A stretch of 64,000 nt of DNA from Apostichopus japonicus (GCF_037975245.1 NC_092579.1:16702178-16766177); one strand, 5' to 3'. Shown: positions 49,990-63,509, counted from the stretch's first letter. Numbers and translations: made by a program. The notes: a model not told the origin generated them from the letters alone.

Positions 49990-52383
49990 GTTTTTCTTCC
50001 AACGTTGAAATGAAGCGGTATTTATTTATTTACAGTTATACAGGATATCACTTCAGTGCGATCTTTTTCTATATACATATGTATCACAGTTCCTCTTGCA
50101 CAAGCAAATACAGGAACATCCTAAAGTGGGACGTTATTCAGACAATTTCTACGTGTATTATAATTGTAACCCTCATTTTTTTCCAGTTAAGAGATAAACA
50201 TAGATTGTACGGTTGTGGTCATTCACACAGAAACCATGTATATCGGCGCGACGGACTATTTGAACAATAAAAAAGGATTAACAAAGGTGATATACACACT
50301 GAAATTACCAGTAAAGGCAGAAATGCTATAACGGGATATTTGATATTCAAGTAAGCTAAGTTTGAGTGAAATATGCAATCGTGTACTGCCAAAAAAAAAA
50401 TGGAAATGAGGTAATATGACTGTGTTATGGCTTTGTACAATATGTAAGTGTCTATATGGGACCATGCATACAGTACATAATATAAGAAAAAAAAGGTTTT
50501 GCTTGGTATTCTTTAAAAAAAAACGAAAAAAAGGGAGCATACTATCAGCTCACGTCTATGCAGAAGGTTGAAAACCGACTTATATCATTTTACAAAACAA
50601 CGGTTCATGGATTTATTCAGCTTCAGTAACCAATATCGGTATTACATATTATATAATATTAGTAGCGTATTATTTAGCTAACAGTAACGCAATTGAACCC
50701 TATCTATAGCATCTATAAACAGTATTTTTTTTTTTGCTTTATTCTATACCAGCGTTTTACCAATTTTGTCAGTGTTATTTGTAGAGTTGTCTCCTTTTCC
50801 CAAGCAACGTTCAAGGATTTTTCAGCTTCAATAACCGATGACGGTATAACATATAAGAAGCTCATTATTTTGCCAGCATCAACGCAACCCCCCCCCCTTA
50901 TATAGAATATGTCTACAGAAATATGAAATGTTTGGTACTTTAATGCCAGTATGTCTTCGCTCTTCTGTAAGAGTTTAAGTTGTAGATTAGAATTTCCAAA
51001 TCTCTTTTTGCGAAATTCGTTCAGCTCATTTAGATGTAGCCTTGCAACTTATATTTCATGTCCCCATGTTCTATTGCCGCCCTACCAGGGGGAGGGGGCG
51101 GGCGAGAAGGGTAAGGTTGGGCTACAAGTGTAGAAGCCGACAAGAGGCCCAGCTTGTAGGCTACATATTGAATACATTCGTAAACGATACCACAATCATA
51201 TATGGCATATATACTCGACATCATGCTTGTCGATTACACGGTCATTGTAGTTCTTGGGTACTATAGTTTTATTTACTCAAGTTATTTCCCATTCCCCATT
51301 GGCGCGAAAACGATAAATCTTCAGGGAAGTCAGGTCGCTAAAGTCTTGTGGGATGCTTGGCGAGGTAGGCCTATATTACTATACCCCTCGGTGGCTATAG
51401 CTGATACGTTCACCATTCATGGAACTTCTCTTCTCAATACCCGATGAGTACGGTAGAGCTTGGGCGTAGACTTTAAAGGGATAAACGAATTCTACAAAAA
51501 TTGCAAAAATGTGTATCAAAGAGCAAGTAAAAAGAAATAAGAGTGGTCTAGCTCCCACTCATTTTGATATACAGTTTTAAATACGTCTGGCAACATGAAT
51601 CTGGCTAGTCAAAGCTAATCAACTCTCCTGGTGTGGGAATTTTAAAAACAATCAGGACCAAAATATTTTGCAAAATCAAACTCAAATATCTGCTTTAAAG
51701 CTCCATCGTTTTACAATGTGATGGCCTTGTGGTATCACCACGGTAACCCAATGCCCAGTGTATTTTCAGGTCTTTACAGAATCGTCTGACGATTAGGAAG
51801 ATTTTATCCCCATGCAGAAATGAAATCTATCCTTGCAAAGAAATGACCACTGAGAATACATGTATATGGATTGCAATTCTTTGTCAATACAAGTTTTTAA
51901 TTTCGATCATTCTTCTTTGTTTATATTGTTATACAGGTATAACTGAAAACCAATGGCAAATGAAATATTGTTCATTAGCATCAATGTCTACTACTGTTTG
52001 CGCTGCCACGTATGACGTCATCTCACCAGGGAGCTGCTACTCTAGAATAGCAGCTCCCTGTTAGAGTAGCAGCTCCCTGATCTCACCGAGTGGTCTCTTT
52101 GTCTATTATCTCAATATTGAAATAGATTATCTGCAAGCTCTTGATCAAAATCAAATTGAGATAATGAAATTGATGCACAGCTCATCAAAGACATTGTAAC
52201 TCCTTGCAATTAAATCGGACATCGGTACTATCTTAACCTCCAACAAAGTGAACTGAATAAAGTTCTCTGGCGTTCCATGTTAAATTGGTTTGTTGACTTC
52301 TTGAAAATCAAGAACTGAAACGCATGTAACGCGTGTCAAGTGTGTGCATCACTTTATAAAAATCAATAGATTACAATAGATTA
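49990..52383. other. Non-coding remainder of unit 1
   Basis: No gene supported. Short frames shared by all units (for example 50010-50270, 51843-52064) are similar only because the whole unit is duplicated; several shift frame or lose codons between units. Poly-C runs vary in length between units (for example 50887 against 55862 and 61798). Confidence 0.45.
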
Positions 52384-52632
52384 CGTTCTGACAATCATTA
52401 TCCCAAGAATTCAATTTCCATTACAATCAAAATATTAAGAAAAATCGAGAAGAAGACAACACATTGAAGAAAAAGTTGCTTACATTTCTGCCGATAAAGC
52501 CTGAGTCACCCAAGATAGGGAATGGAATCCCCCTCCCCTTCTTTCTTCTCCACTACCCCCCCACCCTCCCCAAATGAAGGGGAGCACCAAAGGGGAGCAC
52601 TTTATTTGTAAACTGTCATAAATTAACAATTT

Positions 52633-53586
52633 TCAATCACTATTTAATAAACTTTCATTACTGTCTTTTCTTAGTGTCCCCCGTATACCATACCAGAAAG
52701 GTGCGAAAAGAATGAGTACAGCCCCTAATATGGAAAGAAGACTAACAGTTTCATCAGTAAATGCTACTTGCAACACGTAAGATATTCCTACTTGTAAAGT
52801 TGATATCACTGCTACTGTGCCAGCGCCCTCAGTTTGGAGTGCCAAATATGCCGTAGCACATGCCCCTACTCCAGTGGTACACACGAATACCAATTGGAGC
52901 CAATCGTACCCAGAGGGTATATTCATGAAGGGTGTTGAGTTAATACTTAATTCCAAACCAAAAACCCCGAACCCGACGATACTCTTAAGTAAGAGTATGA
53001 CGTATGGATCATAGGTGTCTCTCTCGACTAATTTCCGGACCAGAATGAATGTAAAGGAAGCACTAATAGCAGCCCCAAGGGCGGCTACTGCGCCAATTAA
53101 ATTATGGTCACTTTCATCATCATCGACGGCGTCGTGACCAAAGATAAAAGGTGGTTTTGCAATAAAAAATAATCCACCTATATTTGCTAGTATTAAAAGT
53201 ATATCGATGATGAATAAATCCTCGTTTAGAAATATCGTTGAAAGCAGAACGCAGAGAATGGCTTTGCTGAATATAATCGCGATAGTGTTGCCTAGTGGCG
53301 CCAGAGAAAGTGCCAAAAGGGAGAGATACACGCTACAAATGTCAAAAGTTCCAACAAGAATGACGATCACAGTATCGACCGAATTATAATGTTCTGTGTT
53401 CTCCCATCGTATCAAGAAAGGAGCGAAAATGTAACTCAGGCTGCATACAAACGCGACGAACGTTGTTGAGTATGTCTTGGTGGCCATGCTACTCGCTAGA
53501 CCGTTAAAGGCCCACAAGAGAGCGGATATGAACGAAAATACGATTCCAATGTGATCTTTCAACTGTTCTATAATTGACCAAGGCAT
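52633..53586 (-). CDS. SLC35G1-like transporter, copy 2
   Basis: 317 aa, ten helices as in copy 1, ending SLLNSD. Differences from both other copies concentrate in the first half: S4, M34, L58, L77, D82, F140, plus V208. The reading frame is intact, and the same acceptor precedes the ATG (TATATAACAG). A matching donor at about 54966 could end a 5' untranslated exon. Nothing marks it as inactive, and the changes are conservative, mostly within helices, so it is likely expressed or only recently redundant. Confidence 0.88.
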   Translation of the reverse strand: MPWSIIEQLKDHIGIVFSFISALLWAFNGLASSMATKTYSTTFVAFVCSLSYIFAPFLIRWENTEHYNSVDTVIVILVGTFDICSVYLSLLALSLAPLGNTIAIIFSKAILCVLLSTIFLNEDLFIIDILLILANIGGLFFIAKPPFIFGHDAVDDDESDHNLIGAVAALGAAISASFTFILVRKLVERDTYDPYVILLLKSIVGFGVFGLELSINSTPFMNIPSGYDWLQLVFVCTTGVGACATAYLALQTEGAGTVAVISTLQVGISYVLQVAFTDETVSLLSILGAVLILFAPFWYGIRGTLRKDSNESLLNSD

Positions 53587-56500
53587 AACGATCTGTTATA
53601 TAAAGAATTAAAAATGAAAGTAATGATATAAAAACAAGAACATCAACAAAATTATCATAAAACGTTGATTCTACATTATACTTATGGAAGGAAATTTATT
53701 GAACGAAGAGTTGTTTCTTTTGAAAGAAAGAAACAACATTCTACAAACTAACAAGCTGCTAATCTACTGCTACTGGGGGGTTATTAACAAGTTATAGTGT
53801 CAGTACATGTATGTGCGAACCGTACAACCTAAGCAATCAAAAATTCTTCCACAATGTTTCAAAGTGTTGCAAATTATGGCACCATATGGGATCTAAGCAC
53901 CCCCTCTATTTTACCAAACTTTCGCAAAGGAGAGTGTATGTAACATCTTATGTCCCTTCCCCTCCCTTCCACCAGTATAGAAAAATATGCCCCCCCCCCG
54001 GCCATCAGTGATTAGGGATGAATGTTCAATTTGTTTAACAACTATAGATTAATGCTAAGATGTCACACGAACTCCCACAGCGAGTAACTACAAGCCTATG
54101 TTTAATTTTGCCTGTCAAATATCCAGTTATATTGTAGTCAAGAATTTAACTAAGGTAAATGTGCAACTTCTTTATGTAAAACCTTATTGGTTGCACGTTG
54201 CTTTATAGAAACCCATTAACGTCCACAAGAGCCTAGTTACAACCTGAGTGTACCCCAAACTGGATACTTCATTTCTTTTTATAACTATGTATAAAGTCAA
54301 CTTAAGTTAAGGAAGAAAAATAAAGAAACGCGACAACGAGTTTCATTATCACATATACATACCGATATCAAACCATTAGAAGTATATATAGGCTATCACA
54401 AACCAACAGAAATATATATAGGCTATGGTGTGGTGAGTAATACAAATTGCATTCAAGTTTTATTTTGTTTTGTTGTTGTTCAAGAAACACACAGAGTGAT
54501 GAATTATTGTTAACCGTGATTTTGTTAACGAATTCAACTTGTACACAAAACTGCAATATTATACGGACATTATAAAACACTGATGGGCAAAGTGCGGCCC
54601 GCGGGCCTCGACCGGTACTTTTGCTGCCCACACCGATAGTCTTCATACCACATTGATGCAGCCGGAAGACTTCTATGGTAAGGATGAAAAGGAAACATGT
54701 TTACTATCCGAGGGTTTCTACATTGTGACAGGCCGAGACGGAGGCGACGAGAATCGAAGTAGAATGTTTACTGTTTTTTTGGGGGGGGGGGGGGTGGGGG
54801 ATGGGAGGAGCTCGTCAATTCGAGGCCATGGTGATTCAGACATATGTATGCAGGAATGATACCGTTTTTGGTTCCACTTTGTAATGAGATCTTTCCTACA
54901 AAAAAAATAATTAAAACATATTTAACATAAGATGATCATAATTTAAACGACACATTATAACTTACCTCCTGTTGTTTTTCTTCCAACGTTGAAATGAAGC
55001 GGTATTTATTTATTTACAGTTATACAGGATATCACTTCAGTGCGATCTTTTTCTATATACATATGTATCACAGTTCCTCTTGCACAAGCAAATACAGAAA
55101 CATCCTAAAGTGGGACGTTATTCAGAAAATTTCTACGTGTGTTATAATTGTAACCCTCATTTTTTTCCAGTTAAGAGATAAACATAGATTGTACGGTTTT
55201 GGTCATTCACACAGAAACCATGTATATCGGCGCGACGGACTATTTGAACAATAAAAAAGGATTAACAAAGGTGATATACACACTGAAATTACCAGTAAAG
55301 GCAGAAATGCTATAACGGGAAGTAAGCTAAGTTTGAGTGAAATATGCAATCGTGTACTGCCAAAAAAAAAAAAAACACTGGAAATGAGGTAATATGACTG
55401 TGTTATGGCTTTGTACAATATGTAAGTGTCTATATGGGACCATACAGTACATAATATAAGAAAAAAAAGATTTTGCTTGGTATTCTTTAAAAAAAACGAA
55501 AAAAAGGGAGCATACTATCAGCTCACGTCTATGCAGAAGGTTGAAAACCGACTTATCTCATTTTACAAAACAACGGTTCATGGATTTATTCAGCTTCAGT
55601 AACCAATATCGGTATTACATATTATATAATAATAGTAGCGTATTATTTAGCTAACAGTAACGCAATTGAACCCTATCTATAGAATCTATAAACAGTATTT
55701 TTTTTTTTTGCTTTATTCTATACCAGCGTTTTACCAATTTTGTCAGTGTTATTTGTAGAGTTGTCTCCTTTTCCCAGGCAACGTTCAAGGATTTTTCAGC
55801 TTCAGTAACCGATGACGGTATAACATATAAGAAGCTCATTATTTTGCCAGCATCAACGCAACCCCCCCCCCCCCCCCCCCTTATATAGAATATGTCTACA
55901 GAAATATGAAATGTTTGGTACTTTAATGCCAGTGTCTTCGCTCTTCTGTAAGAGTTTAAGTTGTAGATTAGAATTTCCAAATCTCTTTTTGCGAAATTTG
56001 TTCAGCTCATTTAGATGTAGCCTTGCAACTTATATTTCATGTCCCCATGTTCTATTGCCGCCCTACCAGGGGGAGGGGGCGAGCGGGAAGGGTAAGGTTG
56101 GGCTACAAGTGTAGAAGCCGACAAGAGGCCCAGCTTGTAGGCTACATATTGAATACATTCGTAAACGATACCACAATCATATATGGCATATATACTCGAC
56201 ATCATGCTTGTCGATTACATGGTCATTGTAGTTCTTGGGTACTATAGTTTTATTTACTCAAGTTATTTCCCAGTCCCCATTGGCGCGAAAACGATAAATC
56301 TTCAGGGAAGTCAGGTCGCTAAAGTCTTGTGGGATGCTTGGCGAGGTAGGCCTATATTACTATACCCCTCGGTGGCTATAGCTGATACGTTCACCATTCA
56401 TGGAACTTCTCTTCTCAATACCCGATGAGTACGGTAGAGCTTGGGCGTAGACTTTAAAGGGATAAACGAATTCTACAAAAATTGCAAAAATGTGTATCAA

Positions 56501-56677
56501 AGAGCAAGCAAAAAGAAATAAGAGTGGTCTAGCTCCCACTCATTTTGATATACAGTTTTAAATACGTCTGGCAACATGAATCTGGCTAGTCAAAGCTAAT
56601 CAACTCTCCTGGTGTGGGAATTTTAATAACAATCAGGACCAAAATATTTTGCAAAATCAAACTCAAATAGCTGCTTT

Positions 56678-57587
56678 CATGGGCGTCAACAGGTGGGGGA
56701 CGGGGGGGGGGGACATGTCCCCCCACTTTCAAAAGTGGAGGGGATATCATATCATTTGTCCCACCCACTTTTCAGAGTAGTTATTTAAAAAAATCACATG
56801 CATATGCGCGATTTTCTATTTAAGGTCAAGAAATCTGGACTCCCTGGGCCCCTGCTATCTATCACTTGCACCGTCATTTATCTCTCATTCTCCCAATATC
56901 CTAAATCTGCCCATTTAATTCGTTCGGGGGGGGGGGGGGGACCATTCGAAAGTGTATTGAATCTTGCACACATGTTGTTTGTATGGGTTCCAAGGGATTA
57001 GGTAAGCCATACAGGTAGATGGTGATGAGTTACTATGTTCATATCACTACCTCCAGTCCCTTGGACTGGACGGACGAATAGGGGTGTAGGGGTTAAGTAA
57101 TTAAGGCTACATGTATTCGCCGGATATGGTAGATCTTTATTGTTGAGTGCCGGCTAGGCGCTATACACACGCTCTGCGCGCGGTGCCTTTTTCTGATTAT
57201 TATTATTAAAGTACCTGGGCACATAACAACTGACGTCTCGCACCTACATGCATGTATTATATATACCACTCCACTCATCCCGGAGGTGACGGCGCCACTT
57301 TTTCAATATTTCGTTTGAGATTGACGCTGTGTAATTCGTCTCCCTTGGTGTCAGAACGGCAGCTTTCTACCAGTACTTTCTGTCGGAAGTTAGTTTTGTG
57401 AGACAAAATTTCTCCTCACAGATCTGGTTCTGATGTAACTAAAAACGACTCAGGAAGGCCGTCTCCTGCGATCTAGGGGGTCTTATGTACCCAAAATTTT
57501 CTGGTACGCTACGCGCCAATCAATGGTGGCGCTCCGCTTAGATAGAATAGTGTCCCCCTCACTTTCTGAAACCTGCTGACGCCCATG
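56678..57587. mobile_element. Non-autonomous hAT-type insertion in unit 2, 910 bp
   Basis: Ends are CATGGGCGTCAACAGG and, inverted, CCTGCTGACGCCCATG. GCTGCTTT is duplicated at 56670-56677 and 57588-57595, and unit 1 has the uninserted site. The 8-bp duplication and CA(T/G)GGGCG ends point to hAT. There is no transposase frame; the interior has a poly-G run and a GC-rich block near 57140-57190. Confidence 0.88.
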
Positions 57588-57925
57588 GCTGCTTTAAAGT
57601 TCCATCGTTTTACAATGTGATGGCCTTGTGGTATCACCACGGTAACCCAATGCCCAGTGTAATTTCAGGTCTTTACAGAATCGTCTGGCGATTAGGAAGA
57701 TTTTATCCCCATGCAGAAATGAAATCTATCCTTGCAAAGAAATGACCACTGAGAATACATGTATATGGATTGCAATTCTTTGTCAATACAAGTTTTTAAT
57801 TTCGATCATTCTTCTTTGTTTATATTGTTATACAGGTATAACTGAAAACCAATGGCAAATGAAATATTGTTCATTAGCATCAATGTCTACTACTGTTTGC
57901 GCTGCCACGTATGACGTCATCTCAC

Positions 57926-57958
57926 CAGGGAGCTGCTACTCTAGAGTAGCAGCTCCCT
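57926..57958. repeat. Perfect hairpin in the array unit
   Basis: AGGGAGCTGCTACTCTAG is followed immediately by its inverse complement, and TAGAGTAGCAGCTCCCTG then recurs as a direct repeat. The same structure is at about 52028 (one mismatch) and 63850. Its role, if any, is unknown. Confidence 0.8.
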
Positions 57959-58534
57959 GTTAGAGTAGCAGCTCCCTGATCTCACCGAGTGGTCTCTTTG
58001 TCTATTATCTCAATATTGAAATAGATTATCTGCAAGCCCTTGATCGAAATCAAATTGAGATAATGAAATTGATGCACAGCTCATCAAAGACATTGTAACT
58101 CCTTGCAATTAAATCGGACATCGGTACTATCTTAACCTCCAACAAAGTGAACTGAATAAAGTTCTCTGGCGTTCCATGTTAAATTGGTTTGTTGACTTCT
58201 TGAAAATCAAGAACTGAAACGCATGTAACGCGTGTCAAGTGTGTGCATCACTTTAGAAAATCAATAGATTACAATAGATTACGTTCTGACAATCATTATC
58301 CCAAGAATTCAATTTCCATTACAATCAAAATATTAAGAAAAATCGAGAAGAAGACAACACATTGAAGAAAAAGTTGCTTACATTTCTGCCGATAAAGCCT
58401 GAGTCACCCAAGATAGGGAATGGAATCCCCCTCCCCTTCTTTCTTCTCCACTACCCCCCCCCCCACCCTCCCCAAATGAAGGGGAGCACCAAAGGGGAGC
58501 ACTTTATTTGTAAACTGTCGTAAATTAACAATTT

Positions 58535-59488
58535 TCAATCACTATTTAATAAACTTTCATTACTGTCTTTTCTTAGTGTCTCCCGTATACCATACCAGAA
58601 AGGTGCGAAAAGAATGAGTACAGCCCCTAATATGGAAAGAAGACTAACAGTTTCATCAGTAAATGCTACTTGCAACACGTAAGATATTCCTACTTGTAAA
58701 GTTGATATCACAGCTACTGTGCCAGCGCCCTCAGTTTGGAGTGCCAAATATGCCGTAGCACATGCCCCTACTCCAGTGGTACACACGAATACCAATTGGA
58801 GCCAATCGTACCCAGATGGTATATTCATGAAGGGTGTTGAGTTAATACTTAATTCCAAACCAAAAAGCCCGAACCCGACGATACTCTTAAGTAAGAGTAT
58901 GACGTATGGATCATAGGTGTCTCTCTCGACTAATTTCCGGACCAGAATGAATGTAAAGGAAGCACTAATAGCAGCCCCAAGGGCCGCTACTGCGCCAATT
59001 AAATTATGATCACTTTCATCATCATCGTCGACGTCGTGGCCAAAGATGAAATGTGGTTTTGCAATAAAAATTAATCCACCTATATTTGCTAGTATTAAAA
59101 GTATATCGATGATGAATAAATCCTCGTTTAGAAATATCGTTGAAAGCAGAACGCAGAGAATGGCTTTGCTGAATATAATCGCGATAGTGTTGCCTAGTGG
59201 CGCCAGAGAAAGTGCCAAAAGGGAGAGATAAACGCTACAAATTTCGAAAGTTCCAACAAAAATGACGATCACAGTATCGACCGAATTATAATGTTCTGTA
59301 TTCTCCCATCGAATGAAGAAAGGAGCGAAAATGTAACTCAAGCTGCATACAAACGCGACGAACGTTGTTGAGTATGTCTTGGTGGCTATGCTACTCGCTA
59401 GACCGTTAAAGGCCCACAAGAGAGCGGATATGAACGAAAATACGATTCCAATGTGATCTTTCAACTGTTCTATAATTGTCCAAGGCAT
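58535..59488 (-). CDS. SLC35G1-like transporter, copy 3
   Basis: 317 aa, ten helices, intact. The first ~140 residues match copy 1 (T4, I34, F58, F77, E82, I140), whereas A176, S217, L272 and the SLLNSD end match copy 2. Private changes are H146, V153/D154 in the loop between the two EamA halves (HDVDDDDESD), and E303. Pro-146 lies in the otherwise conserved KPPF motif, so P146H is the change most likely to matter. The same 5' acceptor is present, with a matching donor at about 60865. Confidence 0.88.
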   Translation of the reverse strand: MPWTIIEQLKDHIGIVFSFISALLWAFNGLASSIATKTYSTTFVAFVCSLSYIFAPFFIRWENTEHYNSVDTVIVIFVGTFEICSVYLSLLALSLAPLGNTIAIIFSKAILCVLLSTIFLNEDLFIIDILLILANIGGLIFIAKPHFIFGHDVDDDDESDHNLIGAVAALGAAISASFTFILVRKLVERDTYDPYVILLLKSIVGFGLFGLELSINSTPFMNIPSGYDWLQLVFVCTTGVGACATAYLALQTEGAGTVAVISTLQVGISYVLQVAFTDETVSLLSILGAVLILFAPFWYGIRETLRKDSNESLLNSD

Positions 59489-62400
59489 AACGATCTGTTA
59501 TATAAAGAATGAAAAATGAAAGTAATGATATAAAAACAAGAACATCAACAAAATTATCATAAAACGTTGATTCTACATTATACTTATGGAAGGAAATTTA
59601 TTGAACGGAGAGTTGTTTCTTTTGAAAGAAAGAAACAACATTCTACAAACTAACAAGCTGCTAATCTACTGCTACTGGGGGGTTATTAACAAGTTATAGT
59701 GTCAGTACATGTATGTGCGAACCGTACAACCTAAGCAATCAAAAATTCTTCCACAATGTTTCAAAGTGTTGCAAATTATGGCACCATATGGGATCTAAGC
59801 ACCCTCTATTTTACCAAACTTTCGCAAAGGAGAGTGTATGTAACATCTTATGTCCCGTCCCCTCCCTTCCACCAGTATAGAAAAATATGCCCCCCCCCCC
59901 CGGCCATCAGTGATTAGGGATGAATGTTCAATTTGTTTAACAACTAGATTAATGCTAAGATGTCACACGAACTCCCACAGCGAGTAACTACAAGCCTATG
60001 TTTAATTTTGCCTGTCAAATATCCAGTTATATTGTTGTCAAGAATTTAACTAAGGTAAATGTGCAACTTCTTTATGTAAAACCTTATTGGTTGCACGTTG
60101 CTTTATAGAAAACCTTTAACATCCACAAGAGCCTAGTTACAACTTGAGTGTACCCCAAACTGGATAATTCGTTTCTTTTTATAACTATGTATAAAGTCAA
60201 CTTAAGTTAAGGAAGAAAAATAAAGAAACGCGACAACGAGTTTCATTATCACATATACATACCGATATCAAACCATTAGAAGTATATATAGGCTATCACA
60301 AACCAATAGAAGTATATATAGGCTATGGTGTGGCCAGTAATACAAATTGCATTCAAGTTTTATTTTGTTTTGTTGTTGTTCAAGAAACACACAGAGTGAT
60401 GAATTATTGTTAACCGTGATTTTGTTAACGAATTCAACTTGTACACAAAACTGCAATATTATACGGACATTATAAAACACTGATGGGCAAAGTGCGGCCC
60501 GCGGGCCTCGACCGGTACTTTTGCTGCCCACACCGATAGTCTTCATACCACATTGATGCAGCCGGAAGACTTCTATGGTAAGGATGAAAAGGAAACATGT
60601 TTACTATCCGAGGGTTTCTACATTGTGACAGGCCGAGACGGAGGCGACGAGAATCGAAGTAGAATGTTTACTGTTTTTTTGGGGGGGGGGGGGTGGGGGA
60701 TGGGAGGAGCTCGTCAATTCGAGGCCATGGTGATTCAGACATATGTATGCAGGAATGATACCGTTTTTGGTTCCACTTTGTAATGAGATCTTTCCTACAA
60801 AAAAAATAATTAAAACATATTTAACATAAGATGATCATAATTTAAACGACACATTATAACTTACCTCCTGTTGTTTTTCTTCCAACGTTGAAATGAAGCG
60901 GTATTTATTTATTTACAGTTATACAGGATATCACTTCAGTGCGATCTTTTTCTATATACATATGTATCACAGTTCCTCTTGCACAAGCAAATACAGGAAC
61001 ATCCTAAAGTGGGACGTTATTCAGACAATTTCTACGTGTATTATAATTGTAACCCTCATTTTTTTCCAGTTAAGAGATAAACATAGATTGTACGGTTGTG
61101 GTCATTCACACAGAAACCATGTATATCGGCGCGACGGACTATTTGAACAATAAAAAAGGATTAACAAAGGTGATATACACACTGAAATTACCAGTAAAGG
61201 CAGAAATGCTATAACGGGATATTTGATATTCAAGTAAGCTAAGTTTGAGTGAAATATGCAATCGTGTACTGCCAAAAAAGAAGAAAACTGGAAATGAGGT
61301 AATATGACTGTGTTATGACTTTGTACAATATGTAAGTGTCTATATGGGACCAAACAATATGTAAGTGTCTATATGGGACCATACAGTACATAATATAAGA
61401 AAAAAAGATTTTGCTTGGTATTCTTTAAACAAAAACGAAAAAAAGGGAGCATACTATCAGCTCACGTCTATGCAGAAGGTTGAAAACCGACTTATCTCAT
61501 TTTACAAAACAACGGTTCATGGATTTATTCAGCTTCAGTAACCAATATCGGTATTACATATTATATAATATTGGTAGCGTATTATTTAGCTAACAGTAAC
61601 GCAATTGAACCCTATCTATAGAATCTATAAACAGTATTTTTTTTTTGCTTTATTCTATACCAGCGTTTTACCAATTTTGTCAGTGTTATTTGTAGAGTTG
61701 TCTCCTTTTCCCAAGCAACGTTCAAGGATTTTTCAGCTTCAGTAACCGATGACGGTATAACATATAAGAAGCTCATTATTTTGCCAGCATCAACGCACCC
61801 CCCCCCCCCTTATATAGAATATGTCTACAGAAATATGAAATGTTTGGTACTTTAATGCCAGTGTCTTCGCTCTTCTGTAAGAGTTTAAGTTGTAGATTAG
61901 AATTTCCAAATCTCTTTTTGCGAAATTTGTTCAGCTCATTTAGATGTAGCCTTGCAACTTATATTTCATGTCCCCATGTTCTATTGCCGCCCTACCAGGG
62001 GGAGGGGCGAGCGGGAAGGGTAAGGTTGGGCTACAAGTGTAGAAGCCGACAAGAGGCCCAGCTTGTAGGCTACATATTGAATACATTCGTAAACGATACC
62101 ACAATCATATATGGCATATACTCGACATCATGCTTGTCGATTACATGGTCATTGTAGTTCTTGGGTACTGTAGTTTTATTTACTCAAGTTATTTCCCAGT
62201 CCCCATTGGCGCGAAAACGATAAATCTTCAGGGAAGTCAGGTCGCTAAAGTCTTGTGGGATGCTTGGCGAGGTAGGCCTATATTACTATACCCCTCGGTG
62301 GCTATAGCTGATACGTTCACCATTCATGGAACTTCTCTTCTCAATACCCGATGAGTACGGTAGAGCTTGGGCGTAGACTTTAAAGGGATAAACGAATTCT

Positions 62401-62603
62401 ACAAAAAATGCAAAAATGTATATCAAAGAGCAAGTAAAAAGAAATAAGAGTGGTCTAGCTCCCACTCATTTTGATATACAGTTTTAAATACGTCTGGCAA
62501 CATGAATCTGGCTAGTCAAAGCTAATCAACTCTCCTGGTGTGGGAATTTTAATAACAATCAGGACCAAAATATTTTGCAAAATCAAACTCAAATAGCTGC
62601 TTT

Positions 62604-63509
62604 CATGGGCGTCAACAGGTGGGGGACGGGGGGGGGGGACATGTCCCCCCACTTTCAAAAGTGGAGGGGATATCATATCATTTGTCCCACCCACTTTTCA
62701 GAGTAGTTATTAAAAAAAATCACATGCATATGCGCGATTTTCTATTTAAGGTCAAGAAATCTGGACTCCCTGGGCCCCTGCTATCTATCACTTGCACCGT
62801 CATTTATCTCTCATTCTCCCAATATCCTAAATCTGCCCATTTAATTCGTTCGGGGGGGGGGGACCATTCGAAAGTGTATTGAATCTTGCACACATGTTGT
62901 TTGTATGGGTTCCAAGGGATTAGGTAAGCCATACAGGTAGATGGTGATGAGTTACTATGTTCATATCACTACCTCCAGTCCCTTGGACTGGACGGACGAA
63001 TAGGGGTGTAGGGGTTAAGTAATTAAGGCTACATGTATTCGCCGGATATGGTAGATCTTTATTGTTGAGTGCCGGCTAGGCGCTATACACACGCTCTGCG
63101 CGCGGTGCCTTTTTCTGATTATTATTATTAAAGTACCTGAGCACATAACAACTGACGTCTCGCACCTACATGCATGTATTATATATACCACTCCACTCAT
63201 CCCGGAGGTGACGGCGCCACTTTTTCAATATTTCGTTTGAGATTGACGCTGTGTAATTCGTCTCCCTTGGTGTCAGAACGGCAGCTTTCTACCAGTACTT
63301 TCTGTCGGAAGTTAGTTTTGTGAGACAAAATTTCTCCTCACAGATCTGGTTCTGATGTAACTAAAAACGACTCAGGAAGGCCGTCTCCTGCGATCTAGGG
63401 GGTCTTATGTACCCAAAATTTTCTGGTACGCTACGCGCCAACCAATGGTGGCGCTCCGCTTAGATAGAATAGTGTCCCCCTCACTTTCTGAAACCGGCTG
63501 ACGCCCATG
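62604..63509. mobile_element. Non-autonomous hAT-type insertion in unit 3, 906 bp
   Basis: Same element, same site and same 8-bp duplication (62596-62603 and 63510-63517) as in unit 2, differing by a few bases and shorter G-runs. It was therefore inherited by duplication or conversion, not by a second insertion. Confidence 0.9.

Larger units (their letters stand above)
47401..52383. repeat. Array unit 1 (4.98 kb)
   Basis: Units start at the shared string CGTTCTGACAATCATTATCC. Unit 1 contains one transporter gene, a conserved non-coding 3.5 kb, and near its right end a hairpin (AGGGAGCTGCTACTCTAGA and inverse) at 52028-52060. It has the empty target (TCTGCTTT at 51689-51696) where units 2 and 3 carry a hAT insertion. 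Identity to units 2 and 3 is high throughout. Confidence 0.93.
52384..58281. repeat. Array unit 2 (5.90 kb)
   Basis: Head-to-tail with unit 1. The extra length is the 910-bp hAT insertion. It also lacks 18 bp present in units 1 and 3 (between ATAACGGG and AAGTAAGC near 55320). Confidence 0.93.

Noticed and set aside
51843-52064. 73-aa frame beginning MTTENTC, present in all three units
   Set aside because: Similarity between units is explained by recent duplication of the whole unit; no domain, splice site or codon-level constraint is visible.
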